Shown: positions 8,137 to 15,966 of the stretch, one piece after another
How the letters are laid out: each line of letters begins with the position of its first letter
Position numbering within the stretch: the stretch's first letter is position 1
Origin: Curtobacterium pusillum
Lineage (GTDB): Bacteria > Actinomycetota > Actinomycetes > Actinomycetales > Microbacteriaceae
Assembly: GCA_002025645.1 (NCBI GenBank)
Contig: CP018783.1
Location: 1,426,001 to 1,490,000 of the forward strand
Direction of reading: 5' to 3'
Length of the DNA stretch: 64,000 nt
Notes under the pieces: model-generated
Seen by the model: only the letters and a program-made list of their open reading frames with translations
The model's database searches: none
Told to the model about the DNA's origin: nothing
Program-made: the position numbers and the translations under genes

Positions 8137-8793
8137 TTACGAAGGGCGAGCCAGCCCGTGCTCGTACGCGAAGATCACCGCGTGCACCCGGTCCCGCAGG
8201 CCGAGCTTCGCGAGGACCCGACCGACGTGCGTCTTCACCGTCGACTCGCTGGTGTGCAGCGCAGCGGCGATCTCCTGGTTCGACAGTCCACCGGCGATCG
8301 CGAGCAGCACGTCCCGCTCCCGGGGTGTCAACACCGACGCCGCGTCTCCCCCGCCGTCGTCCGGGTCGGGCAGCCGGGTGCCGAAGAGCTCGAGCATCCG
8401 CTGCGTGACCCGCGGCGACACGACCGCCTCGCCCGACGCCACCGCCCGGACCGCGTCGAGCAACTGCGCCGAGCTGATGTCCTTGAGCAGGAAGCCGCTC
8501 GCCCCGGCACGGAGCCCGCCGAACGCGTACTCGTCGAGGTCGAACGTCGTGAGGACGAGCACCCGAGTGTCGGGCACCTGCTCCACGATCGCCGCCGTCG
8601 CCGTGACCCCGTCCACCCGCGGCATCCGGACGTCCATGAGCACCACGTCCGGGTGGCGGGCGCGGGCGAGTTGGACACCGGCTGCGCCGTCCTCGGCCTC
8701 CCCCACGACCTCGATGTCGGGCTGTGCCTCGAGCAGCAGCCGGAACCCGGTCCGGATGAGCTGCTGGTCGTCGACGATCGCGACGCGGATCAT
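8137..8793 (-). CDS. Response regulator, NarL/LuxR family
   Basis: 218 residues. The receiver domain has the acidic pair in VDDQ (8-9), phospho-acceptor Asp54 in VLMDVRMP and a Lys in LLKD near 105. The C-terminal LuxR-type HTH (about 147-205) has the RERDVLLAIAGGLSN and STVKTHVGRVLAKL segments. Its ATG overlaps the stop of the histidine kinase gene upstream (ATGA), so the pair is co-translated. The linked ABC-2 exporter (10055-11826) is its likely target, as in many actinobacterial drug- or peptide-responsive systems. Confidence 0.93.
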   Translation of the reverse strand: MIRVAIVDDQQLIRTGFRLLLEAQPDIEVVGEAEDGAAGVQLARARHPDVVLMDVRMPRVDGVTATAAIVEQVPDTRVLVLTTFDLDEYAFGGLRAGASGFLLKDISSAQLLDAVRAVASGEAVVSPRVTQRMLELFGTRLPDPDDGGGDAASVLTPRERDVLLAIAGGLSNQEIAAALHTSESTVKTHVGRVLAKLGLRDRVHAVIFAYEHGLARPS

Positions 8794-10058
8794 GCGGTCA
8801 CCTTCCTGACCGGGATCGAGGCCCGGACCTCCCAGCCGCCGTCGGGACGGGGACCGGCGCCGACGCTGCCGTCGAGCGCGTGCACCCGTTCACGGATGCC
8901 GATGAGTCCGCGGCCGGCACCGATGGAAGTGTCGGGGGCGGAGCGGCGTCCGTCGTCGGCGACCAGGACGACGACGCTGTCCGTGGTCGACGTCACGACC
9001 GCCGAGACGGCGCGGGCGTCGGGGGCGTACCGAACGGCGTTCGTGAGCGACTCCTGCACGATCCGGTACACGGCGAGCTGGAGGGCGTCGTCGTCCGGCG
9101 GGGCACCGACGAGCTCGAGCGTGACGGGGGTGCCGAGCGTCCGGAAGCCGTCGACGAGCTGCGGGAGGTCCCGGATCGCGGGCTGGGGTGCATGTGGCGC
9201 CGGCGTGTTCGGCTGAGCCCCGGTGTCCCCGTCGTTCAGCACCCCGAGCATCCGCCGCATGTCGGTCATCGCGCTGCGGCCCACCTCGGCGACGCCGTGC
9301 ATGGCGGCCGCCGACGGCTCCGTGGCCGGGAGCCCGGCGGCGGCCCCCTCGGCCAACCGGACCATCACCGTCACCGAGTGCGACACGATGTCGTGCATCT
9401 CGCGGGCGATCCTCGCGCGCTCCGCCGCAGCGGCGAGCCGGGCCTGCTGGTCCCGTTCCCGAGCGAGTTGGCGTGCTCGCTCGATCAACGCCTCGGTGTA
9501 GCGCCGCCGGTCCCCGGTGGTCGTACCGATCAGGACCGCGATCACGAGGAACGCGGGGAGTGCCGGCGCGAAGACCTCGCCGAGGCCACCCGATCCCGGC
9601 GCGACGACCCACACCCGCACCGCGGTTGCGGCGGCTCCGAGCACCGACGCGACGGCGATGCTCCACCAGCCGGCCGCCCGGGACCACCAGACGCACGCGG
9701 CGAAGGCGGCGAAGAGCATCGGCGAGTACCCGGCCTCGGTCCACGCCATCGCGACGACCGACACGAGGCCGGCCACCACGGTGATCTGCGGCCGGGTCCG
9801 GCGGAACGGGATGCCCGACACCGCGATGGCCACCAGGACCAGGACGATGAGGGTGTTCGCGACAGACTCGTCCGCGCGCCACACCCCGCCGATCGCGAAC
9901 GCGAACTCGGGGCCACCCCAGAACAGGATGAGCAGGGCGTCCGCGACGCGCGGGTGTCCGGCCCACAGGCGTCGGATCGGGCCGGGCGGGACGGGCAGCG
10001 TGACGTCCCCGGCGCCGTCGAGGGCGCCGGGGACGGGTGCGGTCCGGGGACCGGTCAC
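8790..10058 (-). CDS. Sensor histidine kinase, NarL-partner type (HisKA_3)
   Basis: 422 residues from the GTG at 10058, which overlaps the stop of the ABC-2 permease by 4 nt. The N-terminal half has about five or six membrane helices (40-180) with very short external loops, so the signal is probably sensed within or near the membrane. The dimerisation helix holds phospho-acceptor His222 in REMHDIVSHSV. The C-terminal HATPase domain ends with GRGLIGIRERV. It phosphorylates the regulator encoded immediately downstream. Confidence 0.92.
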   Translation of the reverse strand: MTGPRTAPVPGALDGAGDVTLPVPPGPIRRLWAGHPRVADALLILFWGGPEFAFAIGGVWRADESVANTLIVLVLVAIAVSGIPFRRTRPQITVVAGLVSVVAMAWTEAGYSPMLFAAFAACVWWSRAAGWWSIAVASVLGAAATAVRVWVVAPGSGGLGEVFAPALPAFLVIAVLIGTTTGDRRRYTEALIERARQLARERDQQARLAAAAERARIAREMHDIVSHSVTVMVRLAEGAAAGLPATEPSAAAMHGVAEVGRSAMTDMRRMLGVLNDGDTGAQPNTPAPHAPQPAIRDLPQLVDGFRTLGTPVTLELVGAPPDDDALQLAVYRIVQESLTNAVRYAPDARAVSAVVTSTTDSVVVLVADDGRRSAPDTSIGAGRGLIGIRERVHALDGSVGAGPRPDGGWEVRASIPVRKVTA

Positions 10059-10918
10059 GCGTCCCGCTTGTTGGCCAGGACGAGGGCGGTCACCATCGCG
10101 ACGACCACCCACGCCGCCAGCACCGCGAATCCACTCCACCCGCCCAAGGCTAGGACGCCGTCGTGCCATCCGGACGTGTCCTCCGTGCCGAACTGCATCA
10201 GCGGCTGTCCGGCGTTCTGCGGGAGCACGTTGTTCACCGTGCCGAGCCACTTCGCGTTCGTGAAGCCCTGGATGAGCTGCACGATCACCGGGGCGACGAG
10301 CATGAGGCCGAGCACACTGGCGATCGCCCCCGCGGTGGACCGCAGGATGATGCCCACCGCGAAGGCGAGCAGGCCGATGAGCGTCAGGTAGACGGATGCT
10401 CCGAGCAACGGCATCGCGACGCCGCCGTCGAGCGACGCCTCGACGCCGTTGGCGTTGGCGATCGGCATCGTGATGAACGCCGTCGCCCACACGCTGACCG
10501 CGCTGGCGACGAAGACACTCGCGGCCAGGACGACCCCCTTCGCGGCGAGCGCCTCCCACCGCCGGGGCACTGCGGCGAAGGTCGACCGGATCATGCCGGT
10601 GCCGTACTCGCCGGTGACGACGAGGGCGCCGATCACCGCGACGACGAGGACCGAGATCGTCGCGCCGCTCGTGCTGTACTGCACGAGCGCGTTGCGGGCG
10701 GCGTCGCCGGTGAGCGTCTTCCCGTCGGTGTTCGCCAACGAAGCCAGCAGGACCCCGATGCCGATCGGCAGCAGGATGAGGACGAGGTAGCTCCAGATCG
10801 TCGAGCGGAGCGACCGCAGTTTGACCCACTCGGAGTGCAGGACCCCGGAGAACCGCAGGCGGACGTCGTCGTGGTGGACGGTGGTGCGCGGCCGTTCGGC
10901 CGTCAGGGTGGCGCTCAT
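10055..10918 (-). CDS. ABC-2 type transporter permease
   Basis: 287 residues with about six membrane helices. The N-terminal segment VLHSEWVKLRSLRSTIWS is the amphipathic entry typical of ABC-2 exporters such as those for antibiotics or lantibiotics. The ATG overlaps the ATPase stop and its own stop overlaps the kinase start, so ATPase, permease, kinase and regulator form one coupled operon. Substrate unknown; the arrangement suggests self-protection against a membrane-active compound (inference). Confidence 0.88.
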   Translation of the reverse strand: MSATLTAERPRTTVHHDDVRLRFSGVLHSEWVKLRSLRSTIWSYLVLILLPIGIGVLLASLANTDGKTLTGDAARNALVQYSTSGATISVLVVAVIGALVVTGEYGTGMIRSTFAAVPRRWEALAAKGVVLAASVFVASAVSVWATAFITMPIANANGVEASLDGGVAMPLLGASVYLTLIGLLAFAVGIILRSTAGAIASVLGLMLVAPVIVQLIQGFTNAKWLGTVNNVLPQNAGQPLMQFGTEDTSGWHDGVLALGGWSGFAVLAAWVVVAMVTALVLANKRDA

Positions 10919-11826
10919 CGGGCGACCTCCGATCGGTACTCGACCTCGTCGTGCGTCAGCTCGAGGTAGGCCTGTTCGAGGCTCGCCACGGTCGAGGCGA
11001 GCTGGTGCAGGACGATGCCGGACGCCGCAGCGGCCTCACCGATCTGCTCGGCGCCGAGGCCGCGGACGCGCAGGCCGCCGCCGTCCTCGTACGCGATCGC
11101 GACGTCCGGGCCGGCGATGGCCGTCATGAGCCGATCCGGTTCGGGCGTGCGCACCGACACCGACCGTTCGGTAGACGAGGCCACGAGGTCGGCGAGGTCC
11201 GTGTCGGCCAGCACCCGCCCGCGACCCATCACGACGATGCGGTCCGCCGTCAGCGCCATCTCGCTCATGAGGTGGCTGGAGATGAACACCGCGCGCCCCT
11301 CGGCGGCCAGGCTCCGGGCGAGCTGTCGCACCCACACGACACCCTCGGGGTCGAGGCCGTTGACCGGCTCGTCGAGGATCAGGGTCTGCGGGTCGCCGAG
11401 CAGTGCCGCCGCGATGCCGAGGCGCTGCCCCATGCCGAGGGAGAACCCGCCGACGCGCTTCTTCGCGACGTTCTCCAGCCCGGTCATCCCGATGACCTCC
11501 TCCACCCGCGACTTCGGGATGCGGTGGGTGACGGCCAGGGCGAGGAGGTGGTCGTACGCGCTGCGGCCCTTGTGCACGGCCTTCGCCTCGAGCAGGGCAC
11601 CCACGCGGCGCAGCGGGTCGCGGAGCTCGCGGTACGGACGGCCGTCGACCACGGCGCTGCCGGACGTCGGGCTGTCCAGGCCCATCACCGCGCGCATCGT
11701 GGTGGACTTCCCGGCGCCGTTCGGCCCGAGGAACCCGGTGACGACACCGGGCCGGACGGTGAACGACACGTCGTCGACGGCGGTCTTCTCGCCGTAGCGC
11801 TTCGTCAGGTTCTGGATCTCGATCAT
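10915..11826 (-). CDS. ABC transporter ATP-binding protein (drug/lantibiotic export type)
   Basis: 303 residues. Walker A is GPNGAGKS (34-41), the signature is FSLGMGQRLG (near 130) and Walker B is LILDEPVNGLDPEG (near 152). The C-terminal extension is typical of the CcmA/BcrA-like group. It is first in the four-gene operon. A TAGCGT -10 (11833-11838, minus strand) ends 6 nt before the ATG, predicting a leaderless mRNA. The palindrome at 11895 lies about 60 nt upstream and could bind the operon's own response regulator (inference). Confidence 0.92.
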   Translation of the reverse strand: MIEIQNLTKRYGEKTAVDDVSFTVRPGVVTGFLGPNGAGKSTTMRAVMGLDSPTSGSAVVDGRPYRELRDPLRRVGALLEAKAVHKGRSAYDHLLALAVTHRIPKSRVEEVIGMTGLENVAKKRVGGFSLGMGQRLGIAAALLGDPQTLILDEPVNGLDPEGVVWVRQLARSLAAEGRAVFISSHLMSEMALTADRIVVMGRGRVLADTDLADLVASSTERSVSVRTPEPDRLMTAIAGPDVAIAYEDGGGLRVRGLGAEQIGEAAAASGIVLHQLASTVASLEQAYLELTHDEVEYRSEVAR

Positions 11827-11894
11827 GCGGCAACGCTACGAATCCTGACCCCTCGCCCACATCGCCGCCAGCGCCCATCTTCCGGAGCCGCACG

Positions 11895-11912
11895 TGGTAC
11901 CCCGGTACCACC
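11895..11912. promoter_or_regulatory. 18-bp palindrome, candidate operator between exporter operon and hydrolase
   Basis: GTGGTACC-CC-GGTACCAC is a perfect inverted repeat in the divergent intergenic region, about 57 nt from the exporter operon's predicted transcription start and 37 nt before the hydrolase -10. Dimeric LuxR-type regulators bind such dyads. No direct evidence links it to the regulator encoded at 8137. Confidence 0.5.
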
Positions 11913-11960
11913 TGGCCGGCGCGCGGCACGGCCCGGAGGCTGCGCGGATACGCTCGACGG

Positions 11961-12953
11961 ATGGCGGACTCCGGGTGGCACGAGGACGTCCTCGGGGCGC
12001 CGTTCGAACGCCTCGAACTCCCGCTCGGCGAGGACTCCGAGGGCCCGGTCGTCGCGACCCTGGTCCGCCGTCGCCGGTCCCCCGCCGACCTCCTGCTGCA
12101 CGCGCACGGCCCGCTGCACGGTGTCGACGTCCTGTACGTGCACGGCTGGTCGGACTACTTCTTCCAGGTCGAGCTCGCCGACCGGGTCGAACGGCTCGGG
12201 GCACGGTTCCACGCCCTCGACCTCCGCAAGTACGGTCGCAGTCTCCGGCCGCACCAGACACCGGGGAACGTCGACGACCTCGCCACGTACGACCAGGACA
12301 TCGGCGCCGCCCTCGACGCGATCGCCGCCGAGCACCACGGCGACTCCCGCCGGCGGCTGGTGCCGATGGGGCACTCGACCGGCGGGCTCACCCTGTCCCT
12401 GTGGGCGGCACGGCACCCGGAGCGCGTCGACGGCCTCATCCTGAACAGCCCGTGGCTCGAGTTCCAGGCGAGCACGGTCGGCCGGGCACTCGTGGCACCG
12501 GTGATCAAGCTCGGAGCGCGGCGGAACCCGCTCGCCCCGATGCCGGCCGTCGACCCGGGCTTCTACACCCGGACGGTGTCCGCCGCGGGCGAGGGATCGT
12601 GGACCTACGACCAGCAGTGGCGGCCCGACCGGGGCTTCCCGCTGCACCCGGGCTGGCTCGCCGCGGTGTTCGACGGCCAGGCCACCGTCGAGGCCGGCCT
12701 CGGCCTTGAGGTCCCGGTGCTCGTGATGCTCAGCGACAAGAGCATGCTGCAGCCCCGGTGGGACGACGGGATGGCCCGGGCCGACGTCGCCCTCAACGTC
12801 GACGTCGTCGCGCACCGCGCCCTGTCCCTCGGCAGCGAGGTCACGGTCCGCCGGCTGCACGGGGCCGTGCACGACGTCGTGCTGTCGACGCCCGACGTGC
12901 GCGAACACGCCTACGAGTCGATCGACCGGTGGGCCAGGTCCCTGCAGCGCTGA
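11961..12953 (+). CDS. Alpha/beta hydrolase (monoacylglycerol lipase-like)
   Basis: 330 residues with an alpha/beta hydrolase core. The oxyanion-side HGWSDYF is near residue 61, the nucleophile elbow GHSTGG carries Ser139, an acidic residue follows in VLVMLSDKS (near 260) and the His is in LHGAVHDV (near 302). The segment RFHALDLRKYGRS resembles serine lipases and lysophospholipases. Substrate not known. A TACGCT -10 (11949-11954) lies 6 nt before the ATG, predicting a leaderless transcript. The next gene has its own -10, so the two may not be an operon. Confidence 0.82.
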   Translation: MADSGWHEDVLGAPFERLELPLGEDSEGPVVATLVRRRRSPADLLLHAHGPLHGVDVLYVHGWSDYFFQVELADRVERLGARFHALDLRKYGRSLRPHQTPGNVDDLATYDQDIGAALDAIAAEHHGDSRRRLVPMGHSTGGLTLSLWAARHPERVDGLILNSPWLEFQASTVGRALVAPVIKLGARRNPLAPMPAVDPGFYTRTVSAAGEGSWTYDQQWRPDRGFPLHPGWLAAVFDGQATVEAGLGLEVPVLVMLSDKSMLQPRWDDGMARADVALNVDVVAHRALSLGSEVTVRRLHGAVHDVVLSTPDVREHAYESIDRWARSLQR

Positions 12954-12978
12954 CTCGTCGGCCGTTACCCTGAGCGCC

Positions 12979-13353
12979 ATGACCGCATCGTTCAACCACA
13001 CGATCATCGCGGCGAAGGAGCCCGCGGTGTCCGCGGCGTTCTTCGTCGACCTCCTCGAGGCAGCCGAGGCTCCGTCCTGGGGCCCGTTCACCAACCTGCA
13101 ACTCCCCGACGGCGTGCTCCTGCAGTTCGCCGCTCCCCCGATCGACTTCCCGCCGCAGCACTACGCGTTCCTGCTCGACGACGAGCACTTCGACCGCGCA
13201 TACGCTCGGATCACCGCCGAGGGCCGCGAGCACTGGGCCGACCCGCAGCGCCAGCGCCCGGGCGAGACGAACACCGAGCACGACGGCCGTGGTGTCTACC
13301 TCCTCGATCCCTCCGGCCACTACATCGAGCTGCTCACGAGGCCGTACCTGTGA
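12979..13353 (+). CDS. VOC family (glyoxalase/bleomycin-resistance-like) protein
   Basis: 124 residues, one VOC domain with two beta-alpha-beta-beta-beta modules. It begins with FNHTIIAAKEPAVSAAFFVDLL and ends with GVYLLDPSGHYIELLTR, the usual final strand carrying the Glu metal ligand. Such proteins dimerise and bind a metal or small hydrophobic compound; the substrate cannot be told. A TACCCT -10 ends 7 nt before the ATG (leaderless). The stop overlaps the GNAT start by 4 nt, so these two genes are coupled. Confidence 0.85.
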   Translation: MTASFNHTIIAAKEPAVSAAFFVDLLEAAEAPSWGPFTNLQLPDGVLLQFAAPPIDFPPQHYAFLLDDEHFDRAYARITAEGREHWADPQRQRPGETNTEHDGRGVYLLDPSGHYIELLTRPYL

Positions 13354-13919
13354 CGATCACCCTCGCCCGGCTCGACCCGACCAGCGCCGACCGTGCGGAC
13401 CTCGTCGCGTTCCTGACCGGCGAGGACTTCCCGTTCCACGTTCGCCGCACGATCGCCCGCGCGGACGCCGAGGCCGCGATCGACGCCGGCGCCTACCGCG
13501 ACTACGAGCACGACACCTACTGGCTGGAGCACGACGAACTCGGACGCATCGGCATCGTCCGACTCGAGGACCTCGCCGATCCCGTCCCGCTCTTCGACCT
13601 GCGCATCGCCGGGCGGTTCCGCGGCCAGGGCCTCGGCGTGCCTGCGTTGCAGGCGACGACCGACCACGTGTTCCGCACGATGGGCGACGTCACACGCTTC
13701 GAGGGACAGACGCGGGAGGACAACGTCGCGATGCGCCGTGTCTTCGTCCGCGCGGGCTGGGTGAAGGAAGCGCACTACCGCGAAGCGTGGCCGGTCGAGG
13801 GCGCCCGTCCCGTCGCGTCGGTCGCGTACGGGATGCTCCGCCGCGACTGGGAATCGGGCACGGTGACGCCCGTCCCGTGGGACGACGACGTCATCGCGAG
13901 CAGCGAGCGGGGTCGCTGA
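13350..13919 (+). CDS. GNAT family N-acetyltransferase (RimJ/RimL-like)
   Basis: 189 residues. The acetyl-CoA loop is RFRGQGLGVPALQA (near residue 90), followed by a helix and TREDNVAMRRVFVRAGW, the classic 'neighbour residue' segment of RimJ/RimL-type acetyltransferases. It transfers an acetyl group to an amine on a protein or small molecule; the substrate is unknown. The GTG start overlaps the VOC stop. The 3' end runs into a decayed region (13920-14281). Confidence 0.85.
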   Translation: MTITLARLDPTSADRADLVAFLTGEDFPFHVRRTIARADAEAAIDAGAYRDYEHDTYWLEHDELGRIGIVRLEDLADPVPLFDLRIAGRFRGQGLGVPALQATTDHVFRTMGDVTRFEGQTREDNVAMRRVFVRAGWVKEAHYREAWPVEGARPVASVAYGMLRRDWESGTVTPVPWDDDVIASSERGR

Positions 13920-14007
13920 GGCACCGGCCTGGAGGCACGGGTCGTCTCCGCCACGCGGCGAACGTCGACAGGCGCGAACCGCCCGAGGCATCCGACCCGT
14001 GAGAGCG

Positions 14008-14121
14008 TCACTTCGGGCTGATGGTCACTGCGTACGAGGCGGCGCCGTTCCCGGCGGCGTCGACGGCGGTGACCCGCACCATGTTGTTCCCAGAGGGCAG
14101 GCCGGTGAGGGTGAGCGGGAC
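14008..14121 (-). pseudogene. C-terminal remnant of a secreted Ig-like/fibronectin-type surface protein
   Basis: The minus strand encodes about 37 residues ending at a TGA: LTLTGLPSGNNMVRVTAVD followed by AAGNGAASYAVTISPK. This looks like the last strands of a bacterial Ig-like or FN3 domain from an exported repeat protein. Nothing recognisable continues upstream of 14121; the frame stays open but changes character and runs antisense to a TetR-like fragment. I read it as what remains after a deletion that removed the body of the gene. Confidence 0.55.
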
Positions 14122-14272
14122 CCTCGGGATCATGCTCTTCGCCACCGTCCACGGACTGATCGACGCCGACGCATCCGGTCGACTCCGCGCGCGCACCGGA
14201 TGGTCCGACATCAGCGCCGGCATGGACTTCGTCCTCGACCTCATCGCCCACGCGAACATCCCCGACAGCTGA
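14122..14272 (+). pseudogene. C-terminal remnant of a TetR-family regulator
   Basis: About 50 residues ending at the stop near 14270: GTLGIMLFATVHGLIDADAS, then GRLRARTGW and a helix ending FVLDLIAHANIPDS. The LFATVHGL segment is the typical dimer-face helix of the TetR C-terminal domain. No HTH or N-terminal part is present upstream. Together with the opposite-strand remnant it looks like a divergent gene pair whose 5' halves were lost in one deletion at about 14120. Confidence 0.55.
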
Positions 14273-14281
14273 AGCGCCGCG

Positions 14282-14665
14282 TCAGGGTGTCGTCACCGGT
14301 GGCTGGATCAGATCCCACGGCATGCCGGCCGGATCCTCGAAGACCGCGACGGTGCCGTACGGCTCGTGCCGGGGTAGCTCGCGGAACCGAGCGCCGGCGG
14401 CCACGAGTCGCTCGTGCGTGGCCGCGAAGTCGTCGGTCTCGAGGAAGAACGCCACGTCGCCTCCGGCCTGCTGCCCGACCGCGTCCGCCTCGGCAACGAC
14501 CAGGACGAACCCCGCGCCACCCTGCGGAGGCCCGACCACGACTCGACGCCAACCACTCTCGAACGTCTCGTCCTGGCGGACGGTGAAGCCGAGGCCGTTC
14601 GTGAAGAACCGGACCGCGTCATCCACGTCTCGCACCAGGTAGGTGACGTTCTGCAACCGGATCAT
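14282..14665 (-). CDS. VOC family protein (glyoxalase-like)
   Basis: 127 residues, single VOC domain. The N-terminus LQNVTYLVRDVDDAVRFFTNGLGF and the closing strand PYGTVAVFEDPAGMPWDLIQP are characteristic; the final Glu-type ligand position is occupied by Asp in WDLI. Substrate unknown. A TAGTGT -10 (minus strand, 14672-14677) ends 6 nt before the ATG, predicting a leaderless mRNA. It lies beside a second VOC gene on the same strand but the two sequences are not close copies. Confidence 0.85.
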   Translation of the reverse strand: MIRLQNVTYLVRDVDDAVRFFTNGLGFTVRQDETFESGWRRVVVGPPQGGAGFVLVVAEADAVGQQAGGDVAFFLETDDFAATHERLVAAGARFRELPRHEPYGTVAVFEDPAGMPWDLIQPPVTTP

Positions 14666-14711
14666 GCAGTCACACTATGCGCGCGGCCGCTCGGACGACG
14701 CGGGGCGCGGG

Positions 14712-15083
14712 TCAGACCGGACGGCTGAACAGGTTCACCAGGTTCCCGTCCGGGTCCCGGAACAGCGTCGACCGATTGCCCCACGGCATCGTGGACGGCG
14801 GCAGCACGACGTCGTCGAGCCCCTCACGGAGCCGTTCGAACGCAGCGTCGACGTCCTCCACGAGGAACTCGACGATGACGCTCCCGTTCGACGCCGCGGT
14901 CGGCGCGGCGTCCCCGAGCATCCCGACGGTCGCAGGCGTCCCGAGCGCCAGGACGGCTCCACCGGTCACGATCTCCGCGAACACCGGCGCCGGCCGCCGC
15001 GCGGCGGTCCCGGTGACCCGTTCGTAGAACGACACCATCCCGTCCAGGTCCTCGGTGATGATCCGGATCGATGCGAACTCCAT
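14712..15083 (-). CDS. VOC family protein (lactoylglutathione lyase-like)
   Basis: 123 residues from the ATG at 15083, which has a GGGAAGG SD about 6 nt upstream; the open frame extends further up but only into non-VOC sequence. The fold is clear: FASIRIITEDLDGMVSFYE at the start and RSTLFRDPDGNLVNLFSRP at the end, with Asn where many family members have Glu. Unlike its VOC neighbours it has a leadered start. The WYL regulator gene lies 94 bp upstream in the same direction, so shared transcription is possible. Confidence 0.85.
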   Translation of the reverse strand: MEFASIRIITEDLDGMVSFYERVTGTAARRPAPVFAEIVTGGAVLALGTPATVGMLGDAAPTAASNGSVIVEFLVEDVDAAFERLREGLDDVVLPPSTMPWGNRSTLFRDPDGNLVNLFSRPV

Positions 15084-15177
15084 GGTGTGCCTTCCCGGGC
15101 GGCCTCGGTGACCGCCCGGGTCGAGCATCCTCGCCCGGCGCGACACCGTCCTGTCGGTGTTTCCCGGTTCGGTCGGG

Positions 15178-15873
15178 TCAGTCGCCGAGGACGGGTCGGA
15201 GCACCCCGTGCGGGATGTCGAGTTCCTCGACCCGGACCACTCGTGGCGGGGCGGCCTCGTCGGTCTCCTCGACGGCGAGGACCCGGTCGCCGCGGAACGC
15301 CCGGACGCCGTCGCGCAGCCGGCACCAAGCGACGAGGTACCAGTCCTCGCCCTTGCCGATGTACCCGAGCGGCTCGACTGTCCGCTCGGACTCGGCTCCG
15401 GCACGGTCGCGGTAGCGCATCCGCACGACGCGGCCCCGGGTGAGCGCTGCCGCCAGCGCCGTCGGTGCGGGCACCCGGTCACCGGCCTCGAGCAGGTGGA
15501 CCCGGCCGGCGAGCCGTGCCGTTCGTCGGGCATCGTCCTCGGTGAGGACCGCTGTGACCTTCCGGGCAGCGTTCCGGGCGGCTTCGCGGAACGGGCTGTT
15601 CCCGAGGGTCGCGAGTCCGATCGCCACGGCGAGGGCCTCCTCGACCGTGAACCCGAGCGGCGGGAGCGTGGCACGCGCGTCGATCGTGTAGCCGCCCGTG
15701 CGTCCCGGTTCGGCCCAGATCGGGACCCCGGCCTCCTGCAGCGAGAGGAGGTCGCGCTCGACCGTGCGTGTGCTGACGCCGAAGTCCTCGGCGAGCCGAC
15801 GTGCGCTCCGGCGCGCAGGCGCGGCGGCACGCAGCGCCTCGACGAGCGCGTACAGGCGGTCGGTCCGGTTCAC
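15178..15873 (-). CDS. WYL-domain transcriptional regulator (YafY/DeoR-like HTH)
   Basis: 231 residues. An N-terminal winged HTH (about 5-55) holds RRLAEDFGVSTRTVERDLLS, followed by the wing EPGRTGGYTID. The WYL ligand-sensing domain spans about 130-205, with RMRYRDRAGAESERTVEPLG and DWYLVAWC. These regulators often control stress, repair or sugar genes in response to an unidentified ligand. The neighbouring VOC gene is the nearest possible target. A TAGGGT -10 (15880-15885) ends 6 nt before the GTG, predicting a leaderless transcript. Confidence 0.88.
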   Translation of the reverse strand: MNRTDRLYALVEALRAAAPARRSARRLAEDFGVSTRTVERDLLSLQEAGVPIWAEPGRTGGYTIDARATLPPLGFTVEEALAVAIGLATLGNSPFREAARNAARKVTAVLTEDDARRTARLAGRVHLLEAGDRVPAPTALAAALTRGRVVRMRYRDRAGAESERTVEPLGYIGKGEDWYLVAWCRLRDGVRAFRGDRVLAVEETDEAAPPRVVRVEELDIPHGVLRPVLGD

Positions 15874-15907
15874 GACGCGACCCTAGCGCCCTGGACGCGG
15901 CAACTGA

Positions 15908-15951
15908 CGGACTGGAGGCGCGGTGCCAGCTGACACCGCGCCTCCAGTCCG
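15908..15951 (-). terminator. Near-perfect 44-bp palindrome after the mannitol dehydrogenase-type gene (family member 3)
   Basis: Arms CGGACTGGAGGCGCGGTGCC and complement around AGCT, with one mismatch (GAC for GGC). Read in the direction of the gene it follows, the order is stop codon, GACGCGACC, palindrome, the same order as at 602 and 5924 although the gene here is on the minus strand. Confidence 0.7.
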
Positions 15952-15966
15952 ATCGTCGGTCGCGTC

